A stretch of DNA of 64,000 nucleotides from Alloalcanivorax gelatiniphagus (GTDB lineage Bacteria; Pseudomonadota; Gammaproteobacteria; Pseudomonadales; Alcanivoracaceae): positions 62,001 through 126,000 of the forward strand of contig NZ_VCQT01000038.1 of assembly GCF_005938655.1 (NCBI RefSeq), written 5' to 3'. This document shows, piece after piece, positions 45,928-55,482 of the stretch. Position numbers and translations under genes: made by a program. The stretch's first letter is position 1. Each line of letters begins with the position of its first letter. The notes under the pieces are model-generated. The model saw only the letters and a program-made list of their open reading frames with translations. It did no database searches and was not told the origin of the DNA.

Positions 45928-46944
45928 ATGGCAACGATCCAGTCCACCCTGCGCCATCCGGACGGCCTGGCGCCGAACGCGGCGGCACTGGCCTATATCC
46001 TGATCACCTATGTGGGCGGCTGGCTGCTGATGGCCCGGCCCGGCTGGCTGCTGCCCACGCTAGGCGTGCTGGCCTGTGCCCACGGCATGGTGGTGGCCGC
46101 CTATCTGATTCACGACTGCGCCCACAACGCCCTGTTCAAGAAAACCGAGTACAACACCCGGCTGGGCAAGGCGCTCAACTGGATCGCCGGCGGCTGCTAC
46201 GGCACCTACGAGGATCTGCGCTACAAGCACATGCGCCACCACGTGGACAACGCCGACACCATCGCCTTCGACTACCGGGCCTGGCTGAAAGCCCATCCGC
46301 GTATCGAGAAGGTGGTGTTCGCCCTGGAATGGGCCTATGTGCCGGCGGTGGATTACCTGATGCACGCGGTGCTGATGGTGGCGCCCTTTATCGGCTACGG
46401 CGATCCGGCCCAGCGCAAGCGCACCGCCGCCGTGCTGCTGGTGCGCCTGACCCTGCTCGCCGCCCTGGCGGTGTGGAGCCTGAAGGCGGTGCTGCTGTAT
46501 TTCGTGGCCTATGCGTTGCTGCTTACGGTGCTGCGCTTTTTCGATGCCTTCCAGCACAACTACGACATCATCGCCATCCTTAACGACAAGGACGCGCCGC
46601 TGCCGCACAAGGGCGACCGGGACTACGAAGAGAGCAACACCTACACCAACCCGATTTCCCGGCGCTGGCCGGTGCTCAATCTGCTGGTGCTGAATTTCTG
46701 CTACCACAACGCGCACCACACCAAGCCCACCCTGCCCTGGTACAAGCTACCGGCGGCGCACCGGGAACTGTACGGCGACGACTTCGCCCAGACCCTGCCG
46801 TTCAAGGACCAGCTGCGCAGCTACCACCGCCACCGGCTGGATGGCATCCACGCGGAAACCTACGGCCAGGTGGAAGCCACCCGGGCGATCCGCGAAGGCA
46901 GCGCCGTGCCGGTGTACGGCCTGAGTTTTCTGACCGCTTTCTGA
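45928..46944 (+). CDS. Fatty-acid-desaturase-superfamily membrane di-iron oxygenase
   Basis: 338 residues from the ATG after GAGGAGG. Three histidine boxes typical of membrane di-iron desaturases and hydroxylases are present: HDCAH near 68-72, HMRHH near 105-109 and HNAHH near 257-261. About five to six hydrophobic segments. The operon context (ABC importer and TIM barrel, no acyl-carrier gene) makes a hydroxylase or N-dealkylase acting on an imported small molecule as likely as a lipid desaturase. Confidence 0.85.
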   Translation: MATIQSTLRHPDGLAPNAAALAYILITYVGGWLLMARPGWLLPTLGVLACAHGMVVAAYLIHDCAHNALFKKTEYNTRLGKALNWIAGGCYGTYEDLRYKHMRHHVDNADTIAFDYRAWLKAHPRIEKVVFALEWAYVPAVDYLMHAVLMVAPFIGYGDPAQRKRTAAVLLVRLTLLAALAVWSLKAVLLYFVAYALLLTVLRFFDAFQHNYDIIAILNDKDAPLPHKGDRDYEESNTYTNPISRRWPVLNLLVLNFCYHNAHHTKPTLPWYKLPAAHRELYGDDFAQTLPFKDQLRSYHRHRLDGIHAETYGQVEATRAIREGSAVPVYGLSFLTAF

Positions 46945-46955
46945 GGAGGCCGGCC

Positions 46956-47822
46956 ATGACCGTGTCCTTGCGGGATTCGATCACCAACGGCGAAGCGCCG
47001 GCGCGCCCCCAGGCGCCGGCCCTGAAACGTCGCTGGCTGGATTTCGGCCAGCAGCTGGACTGGCGCCGGCGGCTGCTGCTGGGACTGACCGGCTGGCTGC
47101 TGTTCGTGTTCGGCTGGTACCTGGCCGCCCACGCCGGGCTGGCCTCCGAGCGCCTGTTCCCCGGGCCGGTGGCGGTGATGAATGCGCTGGTCGACCTGTT
47201 CATGGAGCAGGGATTTCTCGGCGACGTGGTCTCCAGCATCCGCCGCATCCTGATCAGCTTTTCCCTGGCGGTGGCCATTGCCCTGCCCCTGGGTTTGCTG
47301 ATGGGCGCCTTCGCGCGCATCGACGGCCTGCTCAATCCGCTGCTGGGCGCGTTCCGTTATCTGCCGGCGCCGGCCTTTATTCCGCTGCTGTTGATGTGGC
47401 TGGGCACCGGCGACAGCCAGAAGATCGCCCTGCTGCTGATCGGCGTGGTGTTCTTCCTGGCGATCATGCTCGCCGATGTGACCCGCCAGGTGCCGGCGTC
47501 TTTTATTGAAACCGCCAAGACCCTGGGCGGCGGCCGCCGGGTGGTGCTGTGGACGGTGGTGTTCCGCCATTCCCTGCCGGGCTACATGGACACCTGCCGG
47601 CAAATGCTGGCGGTGAGCTGGACCTATCTGGTGATCGCCGAGATCGTCGCCGCCACCGACGGTATCGGCGCCATGATGATGCGCGCCAAACGCTTCGTGC
47701 ACGTGGACGACATCATGGCCGGCATCGTCACCATCGGTTTGCTGGGCCTGGCCTTTGATGCCCTGTTCCGTCTCGTTTATCGCTGGCGCTTCCCGTACCT
47801 GCGCGGGGCGCACCAGCGTTGA
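46956..47822 (+). CDS. NMT1/TauT-type ABC transporter permease
   Basis: 288 residues, about six transmembrane helices, binding-protein-dependent permease with the EAA loop FIETAKTLGGGRRVVLWTVVFRHSLPG. Closest in layout to nitrate/sulfonate/taurine permeases (SsuC/TauC). ATG after GAGGAGG. It is part of the five-gene operon at 45050-49709. Confidence 0.9.
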   Translation: MTVSLRDSITNGEAPARPQAPALKRRWLDFGQQLDWRRRLLLGLTGWLLFVFGWYLAAHAGLASERLFPGPVAVMNALVDLFMEQGFLGDVVSSIRRILISFSLAVAIALPLGLLMGAFARIDGLLNPLLGAFRYLPAPAFIPLLLMWLGTGDSQKIALLLIGVVFFLAIMLADVTRQVPASFIETAKTLGGGRRVVLWTVVFRHSLPGYMDTCRQMLAVSWTYLVIAEIVAATDGIGAMMMRAKRFVHVDDIMAGIVTIGLLGLAFDALFRLVYRWRFPYLRGAHQR

Positions 47823-47852
47823 TCCGTTTTTCCCTGCCAAGAGGCTTTCATC

Positions 47853-48881
47853 ATGCGACTGATCAAGCTGCTGTTACTGACCGCTTCGCTGTGCCTGGTA
47901 TCCCTGGGCACCCGCGCCGCCGAGCCGGTGCGCCTGTCCCTGTTTTCCTGGCCCGGTTACGGGTTCTGGTTCATTGCCCAGGACAAGAAACTGGTGCCGG
48001 ACCTGGATCTGGAAATCAGCGTTATCGAAGACCCCTACGAGAGCTTTTCACTGATGACCTCCGGCGGCCTGGACGTGACCTCCAGCACCGCCGAGTACGG
48101 CCCCATCGCCGCCGACAAGGAGGTGCCGGTGAAGATGGTCACCTACACCAACCCCTCCTACGGCACCGATAAGATCGTGCTGGCCCCGGGCATCGACTCC
48201 GCCGAGGACCTGAAAGGGGAATCCGTGGCGGTGCTGGTGGGTGGCCTGACACAGATTTTCATGGGCATCTGGTTGGAGCAGAACGGCGTCGACTTCAATG
48301 ACGTGGAATACACCAACCTGATCATGGACGACGCGGTGGGCGCCCTGGTGGGCGGCAACGTGGCCGCCGCGGAATTCTGGGAACCGTTCGGCTCCCACGC
48401 CCTGGACGCCCTGCCCAAGGCCACCGTGGCCGCCACCTCCTCGGAAGGGGACTGGATTGAAACCGCCCTGCTCGGCGACGCCATGTACATGAGCGACGCC
48501 TTCCTCAAGGAGCGCCCGGAAGCGGCCGCCAAGACCATGGACGCCTATTTCAAAGCGGTGGCCTGGTGGAAGGAACACCCGGCGGAAGGCAACAAGATCA
48601 TCGCCAAGCACCTGGGCTTCCCCCTGGCCGACGTGGAAAAAGTGCTCGGCAAGGACGGCAAGATCCATAAGGGCGGCATCTGGGTGTTCGACGCCGACCA
48701 GGCCGGCCGCTTCATGGGCGTGGTGCCCGGCGAGCTGCCGCTGGGGCTGAGCAACGGCCAGATTAGCCAGCACTGGGAAACCACCACCGACTGGTGGCTC
48801 AAGTTCGGCCTGGTGGACAAGCGCCATCCCATGGAAGCCGGCGTGGACCTGTCCCCGCTGAAAGCCATCAGCGCCCACTGA
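47853..48881 (+). CDS. NMT1-type ABC transporter substrate-binding protein
   Basis: 342 residues with a signal peptide (MRLIKLLLLTASLCLVSLGTRA). Periplasmic-binding fold of the NMT1/TauA type: LSLFSWPGYGFWFIAQDK, TSGGLDVTSSTAEYG, DLKGESVAVLVGG and GNVAAAEFWEPFG. Ligand residues cannot be inferred. The aromatic/charged start of the mature protein (W-P-G-Y-G-F-W) may form the ligand pocket. Confidence 0.9.
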   Translation: MRLIKLLLLTASLCLVSLGTRAAEPVRLSLFSWPGYGFWFIAQDKKLVPDLDLEISVIEDPYESFSLMTSGGLDVTSSTAEYGPIAADKEVPVKMVTYTNPSYGTDKIVLAPGIDSAEDLKGESVAVLVGGLTQIFMGIWLEQNGVDFNDVEYTNLIMDDAVGALVGGNVAAAEFWEPFGSHALDALPKATVAATSSEGDWIETALLGDAMYMSDAFLKERPEAAAKTMDAYFKAVAWWKEHPAEGNKIIAKHLGFPLADVEKVLGKDGKIHKGGIWVFDADQAGRFMGVVPGELPLGLSNGQISQHWETTTDWWLKFGLVDKRHPMEAGVDLSPLKAISAH

Positions 48882-48905
48882 CACGCACTCTGACGGAGAG
48901 CCGCC

Positions 48906-49709
48906 ATGCACACTGCTTCCGGGTTGATCATCGAGGGCGCCGGCAAGACCTTCCGGGCCGGTGGCCGTGACCCAAGGGTGGCGCTGGAAGGGGTCTCCCT
49001 GCAGCTGCCACCGGGCCAGGTGGGGGTGCTGCTGGGGCCATCCGGCTGCGGCAAGTCCACCTTGCTGCGCATGGTGGCCGGGCTGGAGGAGCCTACCGCC
49101 GGCGCCCTGTCACTCAATGGCCGGCCGGTGACCGGCCCGGGCCGGGACCGGGGCATGGTGTTTCAGAGCTACACCTCTTTCCCCTGGCTGACGGTGCGCC
49201 AGAACGTGGCCTATGGCCTGAAGATCACCGGCGACCATTCCAGCCTTCGCGAAGGGGCGGTGGAGCATTTTATCCAGGCGGTGCGGCTGCAGGACGTGGC
49301 GGACGCCTACCCCCATGAACTGTCCGGCGGTATGCGCCAGCGGGTGGCCATCGCCCGCACCCTGGCCAATCATCCGGAGCTGCTGCTTATGGACGAGCCG
49401 TTCGGTGCCCTGGACCCGGAAACCCGCTGGCAAATGCAGGAACTGTTGCTGGGCATCGTGCGCAAGGAACGCACCACCGTGCTGCTGGTGTCCCACGATA
49501 TCGAGGAGGCGCTGTATCTGGGCGATGTGGTGTTCTTTCTGTCCAGCCACCCGGGCCGGCTGCGCGAAGTGATCCGCCCGGATTTCAAAAAGGACGTGCC
49601 CGCCGGCGACCGGGAGGCGTTGCTGGACCATCCGGAGTACCGGCGGCTGGACATGCACATTCGAAGGTTGATGAGTGAGGAAGGGAGTACGCAGGGGCAG
49701 CCTGCTTGA
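48906..49709 (+). CDS. NMT1/TauB-type ABC transporter ATP-binding protein
   Basis: 267 residues with Walker A GPSGCGKST, Q-loop, signature LSGGMRQRVAIAR, Walker B LLLMDEPFGALD and H-loop VSHDIEEAL. It completes the importer. The stop codon is immediately followed by a REPIN that probably terminates the operon. Confidence 0.93.
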   Translation: MHTASGLIIEGAGKTFRAGGRDPRVALEGVSLQLPPGQVGVLLGPSGCGKSTLLRMVAGLEEPTAGALSLNGRPVTGPGRDRGMVFQSYTSFPWLTVRQNVAYGLKITGDHSSLREGAVEHFIQAVRLQDVADAYPHELSGGMRQRVAIARTLANHPELLLMDEPFGALDPETRWQMQELLLGIVRKERTTVLLVSHDIEEALYLGDVVFFLSSHPGRLREVIRPDFKKDVPAGDREALLDHPEYRRLDMHIRRLMSEEGSTQGQPA

Positions 49710-49769
49710 ATCGCGGCTGAAGCCGCTCCTACAGGGTTCTTCCCCCGTAGGAGCGGCTTCAGCCGCGAT
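49710..49769. repeat. REPIN 8
   Basis: Inverted REP pair (49710-49732 and 49746-49769) starting at the base after the ATPase stop codon and ending just before the convergent TetR gene's stop; a likely bidirectional terminator. Confidence 0.92.
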
Positions 49770-49773
49770 CCCC

Positions 49774-50382
49774 CTAAAGCTTCAAAAGCTCAATCAACCG
49801 CTCGGTATAGAACGGAATCTCTTCCTCAAGATTGAACAGGCGCGGCGAGAACAGCCATGTCTGGGTCACCCCCATCAAATGGGTGTAGCACAGCAGCCCC
49901 AGTTCCTCGGCGCCGTGCCGGCGCGGAATATCGCCGGCCTGCTGGGCGCGGGCTACCTGTTCCGCCAGCACCGACACCAGGTCCCGGGTCAGCTTGCGCT
50001 CCCGGCGCAGGGTGTGGTCCAGGTTATTGGTAAGCTCGGTTTTGTTAAGAAAAATCTCGAAGGACTGGCGGTAGCGGGTGTCCTCCACCAGCAGGCGCAA
50101 CCAGCGGTCGGCGAAGGCGCGCAGCACCTCCAGCGGCGGCCCATCCGCCTGGCGGGTCTCCTTGGTCAGGGCCAGCAAGGGGCCCTGGGACAGGGACAAA
50201 ACCGCCTCGAACAGTTCGTCCTTGTTTTTGAAATTCCAATAGATCGGGCCGCGACTGAACCCGGCCTGGGTGGCGATATTGGCCAGGGTGGTGTTGGTGT
50301 AGCCATTGCGGCTGAACAGCACCAGGGCGGCGTCGATAATCTTGATCCGGGTTTGTTCGGCTTCTTCCTTGGTGCGTCTCAT
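49774..50382 (-). CDS. TetR/AcrR-family transcriptional regulator
   Basis: 202 residues from ATG MRRTKEEAEQTR, the classical AcrR/TtgR start. The N-terminal helix-turn-helix is clear (LANIATQAGFSRGPIYWNFKNKDELFEAV). The C-terminal ligand domain is unassigned. It is downstream of the glutamine synthetase-like gene and convergent with the ABC operon, so either could be its target. A palindrome in the promoter region of the synthetase (51903-51924) is a possible operator. Confidence 0.88.
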   Translation of the reverse strand: MRRTKEEAEQTRIKIIDAALVLFSRNGYTNTTLANIATQAGFSRGPIYWNFKNKDELFEAVLSLSQGPLLALTKETRQADGPPLEVLRAFADRWLRLLVEDTRYRQSFEIFLNKTELTNNLDHTLRRERKLTRDLVSVLAEQVARAQQAGDIPRRHGAEELGLLCYTHLMGVTQTWLFSPRLFNLEEEIPFYTERLIELLKL

Positions 50383-50464
50383 TGAACCATCGGCATACAG
50401 AGTAAAAAGTAAGGTTAAAGCGCCCGGCGATGATCGCCAAGCGCCTTGACCGCGCAACCGCCAC

Positions 50465-51850
50465 TCAGAACATTTTCAGATAACGGCGCACTTCCCACTC
50501 GGACACCTGGTTATGGTATTCCTCCCACTCGCCGCGCTTGAAATCCACGAAGGTATCGAACATCAGTTCGCCGAACACCTCCCGGGCCAGCGGGTCCGCC
50601 TCGAAGGCATCCACCGCTTCGCCCAGGGTGCGCGGCAGCATCTCGATGCCCATATCGCGAATCTGCGCGCGGCTGTAGTCGTTCATGTTTTCCCGGTGCG
50701 GCGCACCCGGTTCCAGCTTCTCGCGGATGCCTTCCAGGCCTGCCGCCAACATCAGCGCCGCGCCCAAATAGGGGTTGCCGCCGATGTCCGGGGCCCGGCA
50801 TTCCACCCGGCCACCCTGGGACGGAATGCGCAGCATGTTGGTGCGGTTGTTGTTGCCGTAGCAGCAATACACCGGCGCCCAGGTGGAGCCGGACATGGCG
50901 CCGCGCTGCACCAGCCGTTTGTAGCTGTTCACCGTGGGGGCGATCACCGCGCAGATGGCGCGGGCGTGTTTCAGCACCCCGGCGATAAAGTGATAAGCCA
51001 GCGGCGAGACACCGCAGCCGTGGGGATCGTCGCCGTCCGCCTCGAACAGATTGCGGCCGGTTTCCAGGTCCGCCAGCGACATATTGAAGTGGGCGCCGCT
51101 GCCGGTGCGGTCGACGAACGGTTTCGGCATAAAGCTGGCGAAGGCGCCGTGCTTGCGGGCGATTTCGTTGGCCATCATGCGGAAGTACACCAGCCGGTCG
51201 GCCATGTTCAGCGCATCGGTGTACATAAAGTCGGTTTCAAACTGGCCGTTGGCGTCCTCGTGGTCAAAGGAATACACGTCCCAGCCCTGGGCGTTCATGG
51301 CTTCCACGATATCGGCGACGATCGGCAGGTTGTCCATCAGCGGCCGGGGGTCGTAGCAGGGCTTTTCCAGATCGTCCCGGTCGCTGACCGGCGCGAAGCC
51401 ACCGTCCTCGGTATCCTTGAACAGGAAGAACTCGGTTTCGATGCCCAGGTTAAAGCCGAACCCCATCTCCGCCGCCGCTTCCAGCTGGCGCTTGAGAATA
51501 CTGCGCGAACAGGCCTGGAAAGGCCGGCCGTTGAGATGCAGATCGCTGGCGAACCACACCAGGTCCGGGTTCCAGGCGCAGGGGGTGGCGGAAGCCGGGT
51601 CCGGCATGGCCGCCACTTCATCGTCGTTGATGTCCTGGGGCACGCCGTCCAGAGCGGCGCCGGTGTAAAGCTCGGAGCCCTTCAGCATGCGGTCCAGGTG
51701 GGCGATGGGCACGAACTTGCCCTTCACCACCCCATGGATATCCACATAGCTGGCCATGGCGTACCTGGCACCCTTGTCGAGCAGTTCCCGGGCCAGCTCA
51801 TCGGCGCTCGGGATGGTGGCCGCGGACGGCCCGGTGGCTTTGGCGTTCAT
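50465..51850 (-). CDS. Type III-like glutamine synthetase/gamma-glutamylamide synthetase
   Basis: 461 residues. Glutamine-synthetase fold with [12 protein letters not shown], the ATP/glutamate region [20 protein letters not shown] and the basic stretch [22 protein letters not shown]. It lacks the GlnA adenylylation motif and is shorter than GSI at the end. It belongs to the GlnT/GlnIII-like group, which includes gamma-glutamylmethylamide synthetases. It probably joins glutamate to ammonia or an amine released from a scavenged compound. Divergent from the MetX-like hydrolase. Confidence 0.85.
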   Translation of the reverse strand: MNAKATGPSAATIPSADELARELLDKGARYAMASYVDIHGVVKGKFVPIAHLDRMLKGSELYTGAALDGVPQDINDDEVAAMPDPASATPCAWNPDLVWFASDLHLNGRPFQACSRSILKRQLEAAAEMGFGFNLGIETEFFLFKDTEDGGFAPVSDRDDLEKPCYDPRPLMDNLPIVADIVEAMNAQGWDVYSFDHEDANGQFETDFMYTDALNMADRLVYFRMMANEIARKHGAFASFMPKPFVDRTGSGAHFNMSLADLETGRNLFEADGDDPHGCGVSPLAYHFIAGVLKHARAICAVIAPTVNSYKRLVQRGAMSGSTWAPVYCCYGNNNRTNMLRIPSQGGRVECRAPDIGGNPYLGAALMLAAGLEGIREKLEPGAPHRENMNDYSRAQIRDMGIEMLPRTLGEAVDAFEADPLAREVFGELMFDTFVDFKRGEWEEYHNQVSEWEVRRYLKMF

Positions 51851-51902
51851 TGGTCTCTCCAGACGTTAGCGCACGGAAAATCAGGTACAGGCTTTGCATT
51901 CA

Positions 51903-51924
51903 ATATACATGCCAGCTTGTATAT
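51903..51924. promoter_or_regulatory. Palindromic operator candidate in divergent promoter
   Basis: ATATACA and TGTATAT arms of seven bases separated by eight, overlapping a TATAAT (51924-51929) that could be the -10 of the hydrolase gene. A plausible regulator site for the nearby TetR protein. Confidence 0.45.
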
Positions 51925-51942
51925 ATAATCCGGAGACACGGC

Positions 51943-52947
51943 ATGACTCTGACCAAACGGCACATCTCACTGGGCGACTGGCCCCTGAGCAACGGCGGCG
52001 TACTGCGCGACGCCCGCCTGACCGCACTGCAATATGGCACGCTCAATGCCCGGCGCGACAATCTGGTGCTGATCCCCTGCTATTACGGCGGCAGCGCCCG
52101 GGGCAGCGCGCCTCTTGTTGGTGCGGGCAGCCCCCTGGCCGACGGCGATTACTGCGTGGTGCTGTTCGATCTGTTCGGCAACGGCGTCGCCGCTTCCCCC
52201 AGCAACGCCCATCCCTCTCAACGTGGTCACCGCTTCCCGATGGTGACGCTGGAAGACAACGTGGCCGCCCAGGCCGCCGCCCTGGACGCCTGGTTCGGCC
52301 CGGTGGAGATCGCCCTGGCCACCGGCTGGTCCATGGGCGGCATGCAGTCCTATCAGTGGGCCATCCGTTACCCGGAACAGGTGCGGCGGCTGCTGCCGGT
52401 GTGCGCCACCGCCCGCTGCTGGCCCCACAACCGGGTGTTCCTGGACGGCGTGCGCAGCGCCCTCAAAGCGGACGCCACCTTTAACGGCGGCGACTATTCG
52501 CAGCCACCGCAAGCCGGCCTGCGCGCCTTCGCCCGGGTCTACGCCGGCTGGGCCTACAGCCAGGCGTTCTCCCGCCGCGAGCTGTATCGGGATCTGGGGT
52601 TCGACAGCATCGAAGCGCTGCTGCGTTTTTGGGAGGAGGACCACCTGGCCCAGGACGCCAATGACCTGCTGGCGGTGCTCGCCGCCTGGGAAGCGGCGGC
52701 CCCGGGTGACGGCGACCTGGCGGCCGCCCTCGGCACGATCCGCGCCCGCACCCTGGTGATGCCGTCACGGACCGATCTCTATTTCACCGTGGAAGACGCC
52801 CGCCACGAAGCCGCCCTGATCCCCGGCGCCACCCTGGAAATCCTGGACTCGGACCTGGGCCACGCCGCCGGCGCCCCCGGCCGCGACCCCGCCAGCACCA
52901 CCGCCTGGTTCAACGCCATGGCCCGCCTGCTAAAAGCGCCTTCATAA
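51943..52947 (+). CDS. MetX-like alpha/beta hydrolase
   Basis: 334 residues from the ATG behind CCGGAGACACGGC. Homoserine-acetyltransferase-type alpha/beta fold: [12 protein letters not shown], the nucleophile elbow [13 protein letters not shown], and [14 protein letters not shown] with GHAAGAPG near the end for the acid and histidine. The context (glutamine synthetase-like enzyme, TetR) suggests a hydrolytic rather than methionine-synthetic role. The substrate is unknown. Confidence 0.82.
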   Translation: MTLTKRHISLGDWPLSNGGVLRDARLTALQYGTLNARRDNLVLIPCYYGGSARGSAPLVGAGSPLADGDYCVVLFDLFGNGVAASPSNAHPSQRGHRFPMVTLEDNVAAQAAALDAWFGPVEIALATGWSMGGMQSYQWAIRYPEQVRRLLPVCATARCWPHNRVFLDGVRSALKADATFNGGDYSQPPQAGLRAFARVYAGWAYSQAFSRRELYRDLGFDSIEALLRFWEEDHLAQDANDLLAVLAAWEAAAPGDGDLAAALGTIRARTLVMPSRTDLYFTVEDARHEAALIPGATLEILDSDLGHAAGAPGRDPASTTAWFNAMARLLKAPS

Positions 52948-52968
52948 CACCACACCGAGCCCCGCAAA

Positions 52969-53041
52969 GGGTTTTGTAGGAGCGGCTTCAGCCGCGATCA
53001 GCCTGGGAGCCATCGCGGCTAAAGCCGCTCCTACAAAACCC
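52969..53041. repeat. REPIN 9
   Basis: Inverted REP pair extended outward by GGGTTTT/AAAACCC, so the arms are about 30 bases with one mismatch; between the hydrolase and the convergent peptidase gene. It may act as a bidirectional terminator. Confidence 0.92.
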
Positions 53042-53074
53042 ACCTCTTACCTTTAAGCGCCACCCGACGAGGGG

Positions 53075-54379
53075 TTATTGCTCCGGGTCGCGGTGGGCCA
53101 CTTCGGTGCCGTCGTTGGGGTTGGCGGGGAAGTCGAAGTAGGCGGCGTACTGGTTGCGGAAGCGCATCAGCTCATCCTTGGCCAGTTGCCCCTTGGTGGG
53201 CAGCGGCACCTTCATGGCGTTCACCGGGCGGCCGTTCATGCGCAGCTCGTAGTGCAGGTGCGGGCCGGTGCTGCGGCCGGTGTTGCCGCTGAGGGCGATC
53301 ACCTGGCCTTGCTGGACGGTGTCGCCGGTGTGCACGCGCACCTTGCTGAGGTGCATGTAGCGGGTCTGGTAGCCGTTGCCGTGGTCGAGCACCACATAGT
53401 TGCCGGCCAGCAGGCCACGGGTGACGCGGCGTACCACGCCGTCCGCCGGGGCTTCCACGGCGGTGCCCACGGGCATGGCGAAGTCGGTGCCGTAGTGGGG
53501 GCTGATGCGGCCGGTGACCGGGTGGTGGCGGTGCAGGTTGAACGGTGAGCTGATCCGGTAGCGGAGCTTGTCCGGGAACGGGTGGCGCCAGAAGCTGGGC
53601 AGCAGGCTGGTGCCGTCCGGTTTGTAGAACCGGTCGTCGTCGAAGCGGGCGGCGCTGGCCCGCAGGCGCGCGCCCTGGTATTCGAAGCCCATCAGTTTGG
53701 CGGAGTAGGCGCGTTCGCTGCCTTCCAGGTTTTCCACGTCCACCAGCACCGAGAAGCGGTCGCCGTGGCGGGCCTGGCGGCCCACCGGCAGCAGTTCGGC
53801 GAGCTGCGCGCTCACCGAGCCGGCGGCGCCGGCCAGGGCCGGTTGCACGGACAGCGCCGCGCCCAGGGAAGTTTTGACCACGCCGGTGATGCGCACGCGC
53901 TGGCTGCTACGGGCTTTTTCCAGCGGCCGCGCGGTGATCGAATCCTGGTCCAGATTCCATTGATAACCTTTGGCCTCGTTCTCCCACAGCCGCAGGGCCA
54001 GCAGCTTGCCATCACTGTCCGCGCGCCACTCCAGGTGCTGGCCCGGGCGCAGGCGGTTGAGCAGCTCGCCATGGTCGGCGGTCTTGATCAGGCGGTAGAG
54101 GGTGGCGGCGGGCAGCTGCCATTGCTCCTGCCACAGATGGGTCAGGTAGTCCCCGGGGGCGATGGTGTAGTGCTCCCAGGGCAGCGGCGACGGCGCCGGC
54201 TCCAGGTTATGGAAGTCAGTGTCGGAGGCCAGGCGCAGCAGTGCCTGCCCGGTCATCGGCGGCGGTTCCGGGCGCGGGTGATAGCGCCACCAGAAGGCCA
54301 CGGACAGAGCGATCAATAACGGTGGCAAAAGGATGCCAAGCGGCGGCCGCTTCGGGGCTTTCGCCGAAATCTCGGGCAT
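53075..54379 (-). CDS. MepM-like M23 murein endopeptidase
   Basis: 434 residues from ATG MPEISAKAP. A signal anchor (about 10-35), an OapA/LysM-like domain (about 70-150, HYTIAPGDYLTHLW), a second domain, then a complete LytM peptidase with HYGTDFAMPVGT and GPHLHYELRMNGRP, so the zinc ligands are present, unlike EnvC in this window. It cleaves peptide cross-links during wall growth. Confidence 0.92.
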   Translation of the reverse strand: MPEISAKAPKRPPLGILLPPLLIALSVAFWWRYHPRPEPPPMTGQALLRLASDTDFHNLEPAPSPLPWEHYTIAPGDYLTHLWQEQWQLPAATLYRLIKTADHGELLNRLRPGQHLEWRADSDGKLLALRLWENEAKGYQWNLDQDSITARPLEKARSSQRVRITGVVKTSLGAALSVQPALAGAAGSVSAQLAELLPVGRQARHGDRFSVLVDVENLEGSERAYSAKLMGFEYQGARLRASAARFDDDRFYKPDGTSLLPSFWRHPFPDKLRYRISSPFNLHRHHPVTGRISPHYGTDFAMPVGTAVEAPADGVVRRVTRGLLAGNYVVLDHGNGYQTRYMHLSKVRVHTGDTVQQGQVIALSGNTGRSTGPHLHYELRMNGRPVNAMKVPLPTKGQLAKDELMRFRNQYAAYFDFPANPNDGTEVAHRDPEQ

Positions 54380-54483
54380 GGGGGTCCCCAAGACGCAGAA
54401 AAGGATCGGGCGATGTTAGAGTATTACATCCCTTCAAGGAAGCCCGACGGCCCGGAACGGTACCATGGTGCCGCTTGCGCCGG

Positions 54484-55383
54484 TCAGTCCAGGCTGAGAA
54501 TCTTCTCCGCCGGCGTGGCCATCAGCCGGTTGAGCAGCGGATTCTGGAAGCGCCGGTCGGCGGTGATGATATAGAAATCCTCGAACAGCCCGGGCAGCGC
54601 GCAATATTCCTGCAGCGCCCCGTTCTTCAGCTCATCACGCACCACCACCGGCGGCAGCAGGGCAATGGCGCCGGTGTCCCGGGCCAGCAGACGCATCATC
54701 GCCATATCGTCCACCTCGGCGATGATGTCCGGCCAGCGCTGGAGCTGTTCGCAAAGCAGGTCGAAACCGGTGCGAATACTGCTGCTGGGCCCCGGCACCA
54801 CCAGCGGGCACTGGTCCAGATCCCCGGGAAACGCGAACTGTTTGCCGCGCCCCAGCGGCGGGCCCACCAGACTGATGGACTGACGGGCGATGCGCCGGCA
54901 CCGCACCGGCGCCCGGGCGTTACCCTGAATCGCCTGGTTGGAAAGAATGGCATCCAGGTCGTGTACATAGAGCCGGCGGGTCAGCTCATCCAGCGTGCCG
55001 GATTGCAGCACCAGCTCCACGTCCGGTTTGCCCATCAACGGCTGAATCAGGTTCTCCTGAAAGTTCCGCGACAGGGTGGCGACACTGCCCAGCCGCAGCA
55101 CCTGCCGCTGGCTGGTCTGGCCGTCGCGCAGCATGGCCTGCATCTCGCTGCCGGCGCGGAAGATGGTGTCCGCATAGTTCATGGCCACGTGCCCGGCCTC
55201 GGTGAGCACCAGTTTACGCCCTTCCCGGGTGAACAGCGGCTGCCCCAGCTGCTCCTCCAGTTGCTTGATCTGCGCGGACAGCGACGACTGCGACACATGC
55301 AGGCGCTCGGCGGCCCGGGTCAGGTGCTGTTCCCGGGCCACCGCCCAGAAATAGTAGAGATGGTTGTAATTGAGACGGGCCAT
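54484..55383 (-). CDS. LysR-family regulator (NhaR-like), divergent from dabBA
   Basis: 299 residues from ATG MARLNYNHLYYFWAVAREQ. Winged helix-turn-helix with LTRAAERLHVSQSSLSAQIKQLEEQLG, and a periplasmic-binding-like effector domain. The N-terminus is of the NhaR type. It faces dabB across 99 bases and so most likely controls the bicarbonate pump in response to carbon dioxide or sodium/pH. Confidence 0.9.
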   Translation of the reverse strand: MARLNYNHLYYFWAVAREQHLTRAAERLHVSQSSLSAQIKQLEEQLGQPLFTREGRKLVLTEAGHVAMNYADTIFRAGSEMQAMLRDGQTSQRQVLRLGSVATLSRNFQENLIQPLMGKPDVELVLQSGTLDELTRRLYVHDLDAILSNQAIQGNARAPVRCRRIARQSISLVGPPLGRGKQFAFPGDLDQCPLVVPGPSSSIRTGFDLLCEQLQRWPDIIAEVDDMAMMRLLARDTGAIALLPPVVVRDELKNGALQEYCALPGLFEDFYIITADRRFQNPLLNRLMATPAEKILSLD

Positions 55384-55482
55384 TGCTGTTCGCTTTAAGA
55401 GAACGATTTCATCTTTTATTTGTATTTTACCGAACACCGGACCGGGCGCAAGAATAGCCTCCGTCATCGCACAGGAGGATTC

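Noticed and set aside
51899-51914. Sigma-54-like motif on the minus strand before the second glutamine synthetase (TGGCATGTATATTGAA)
   Set aside because: The essential GC of the -12 element is GA, and the site lies in a palindrome/-10 region better explained otherwise.
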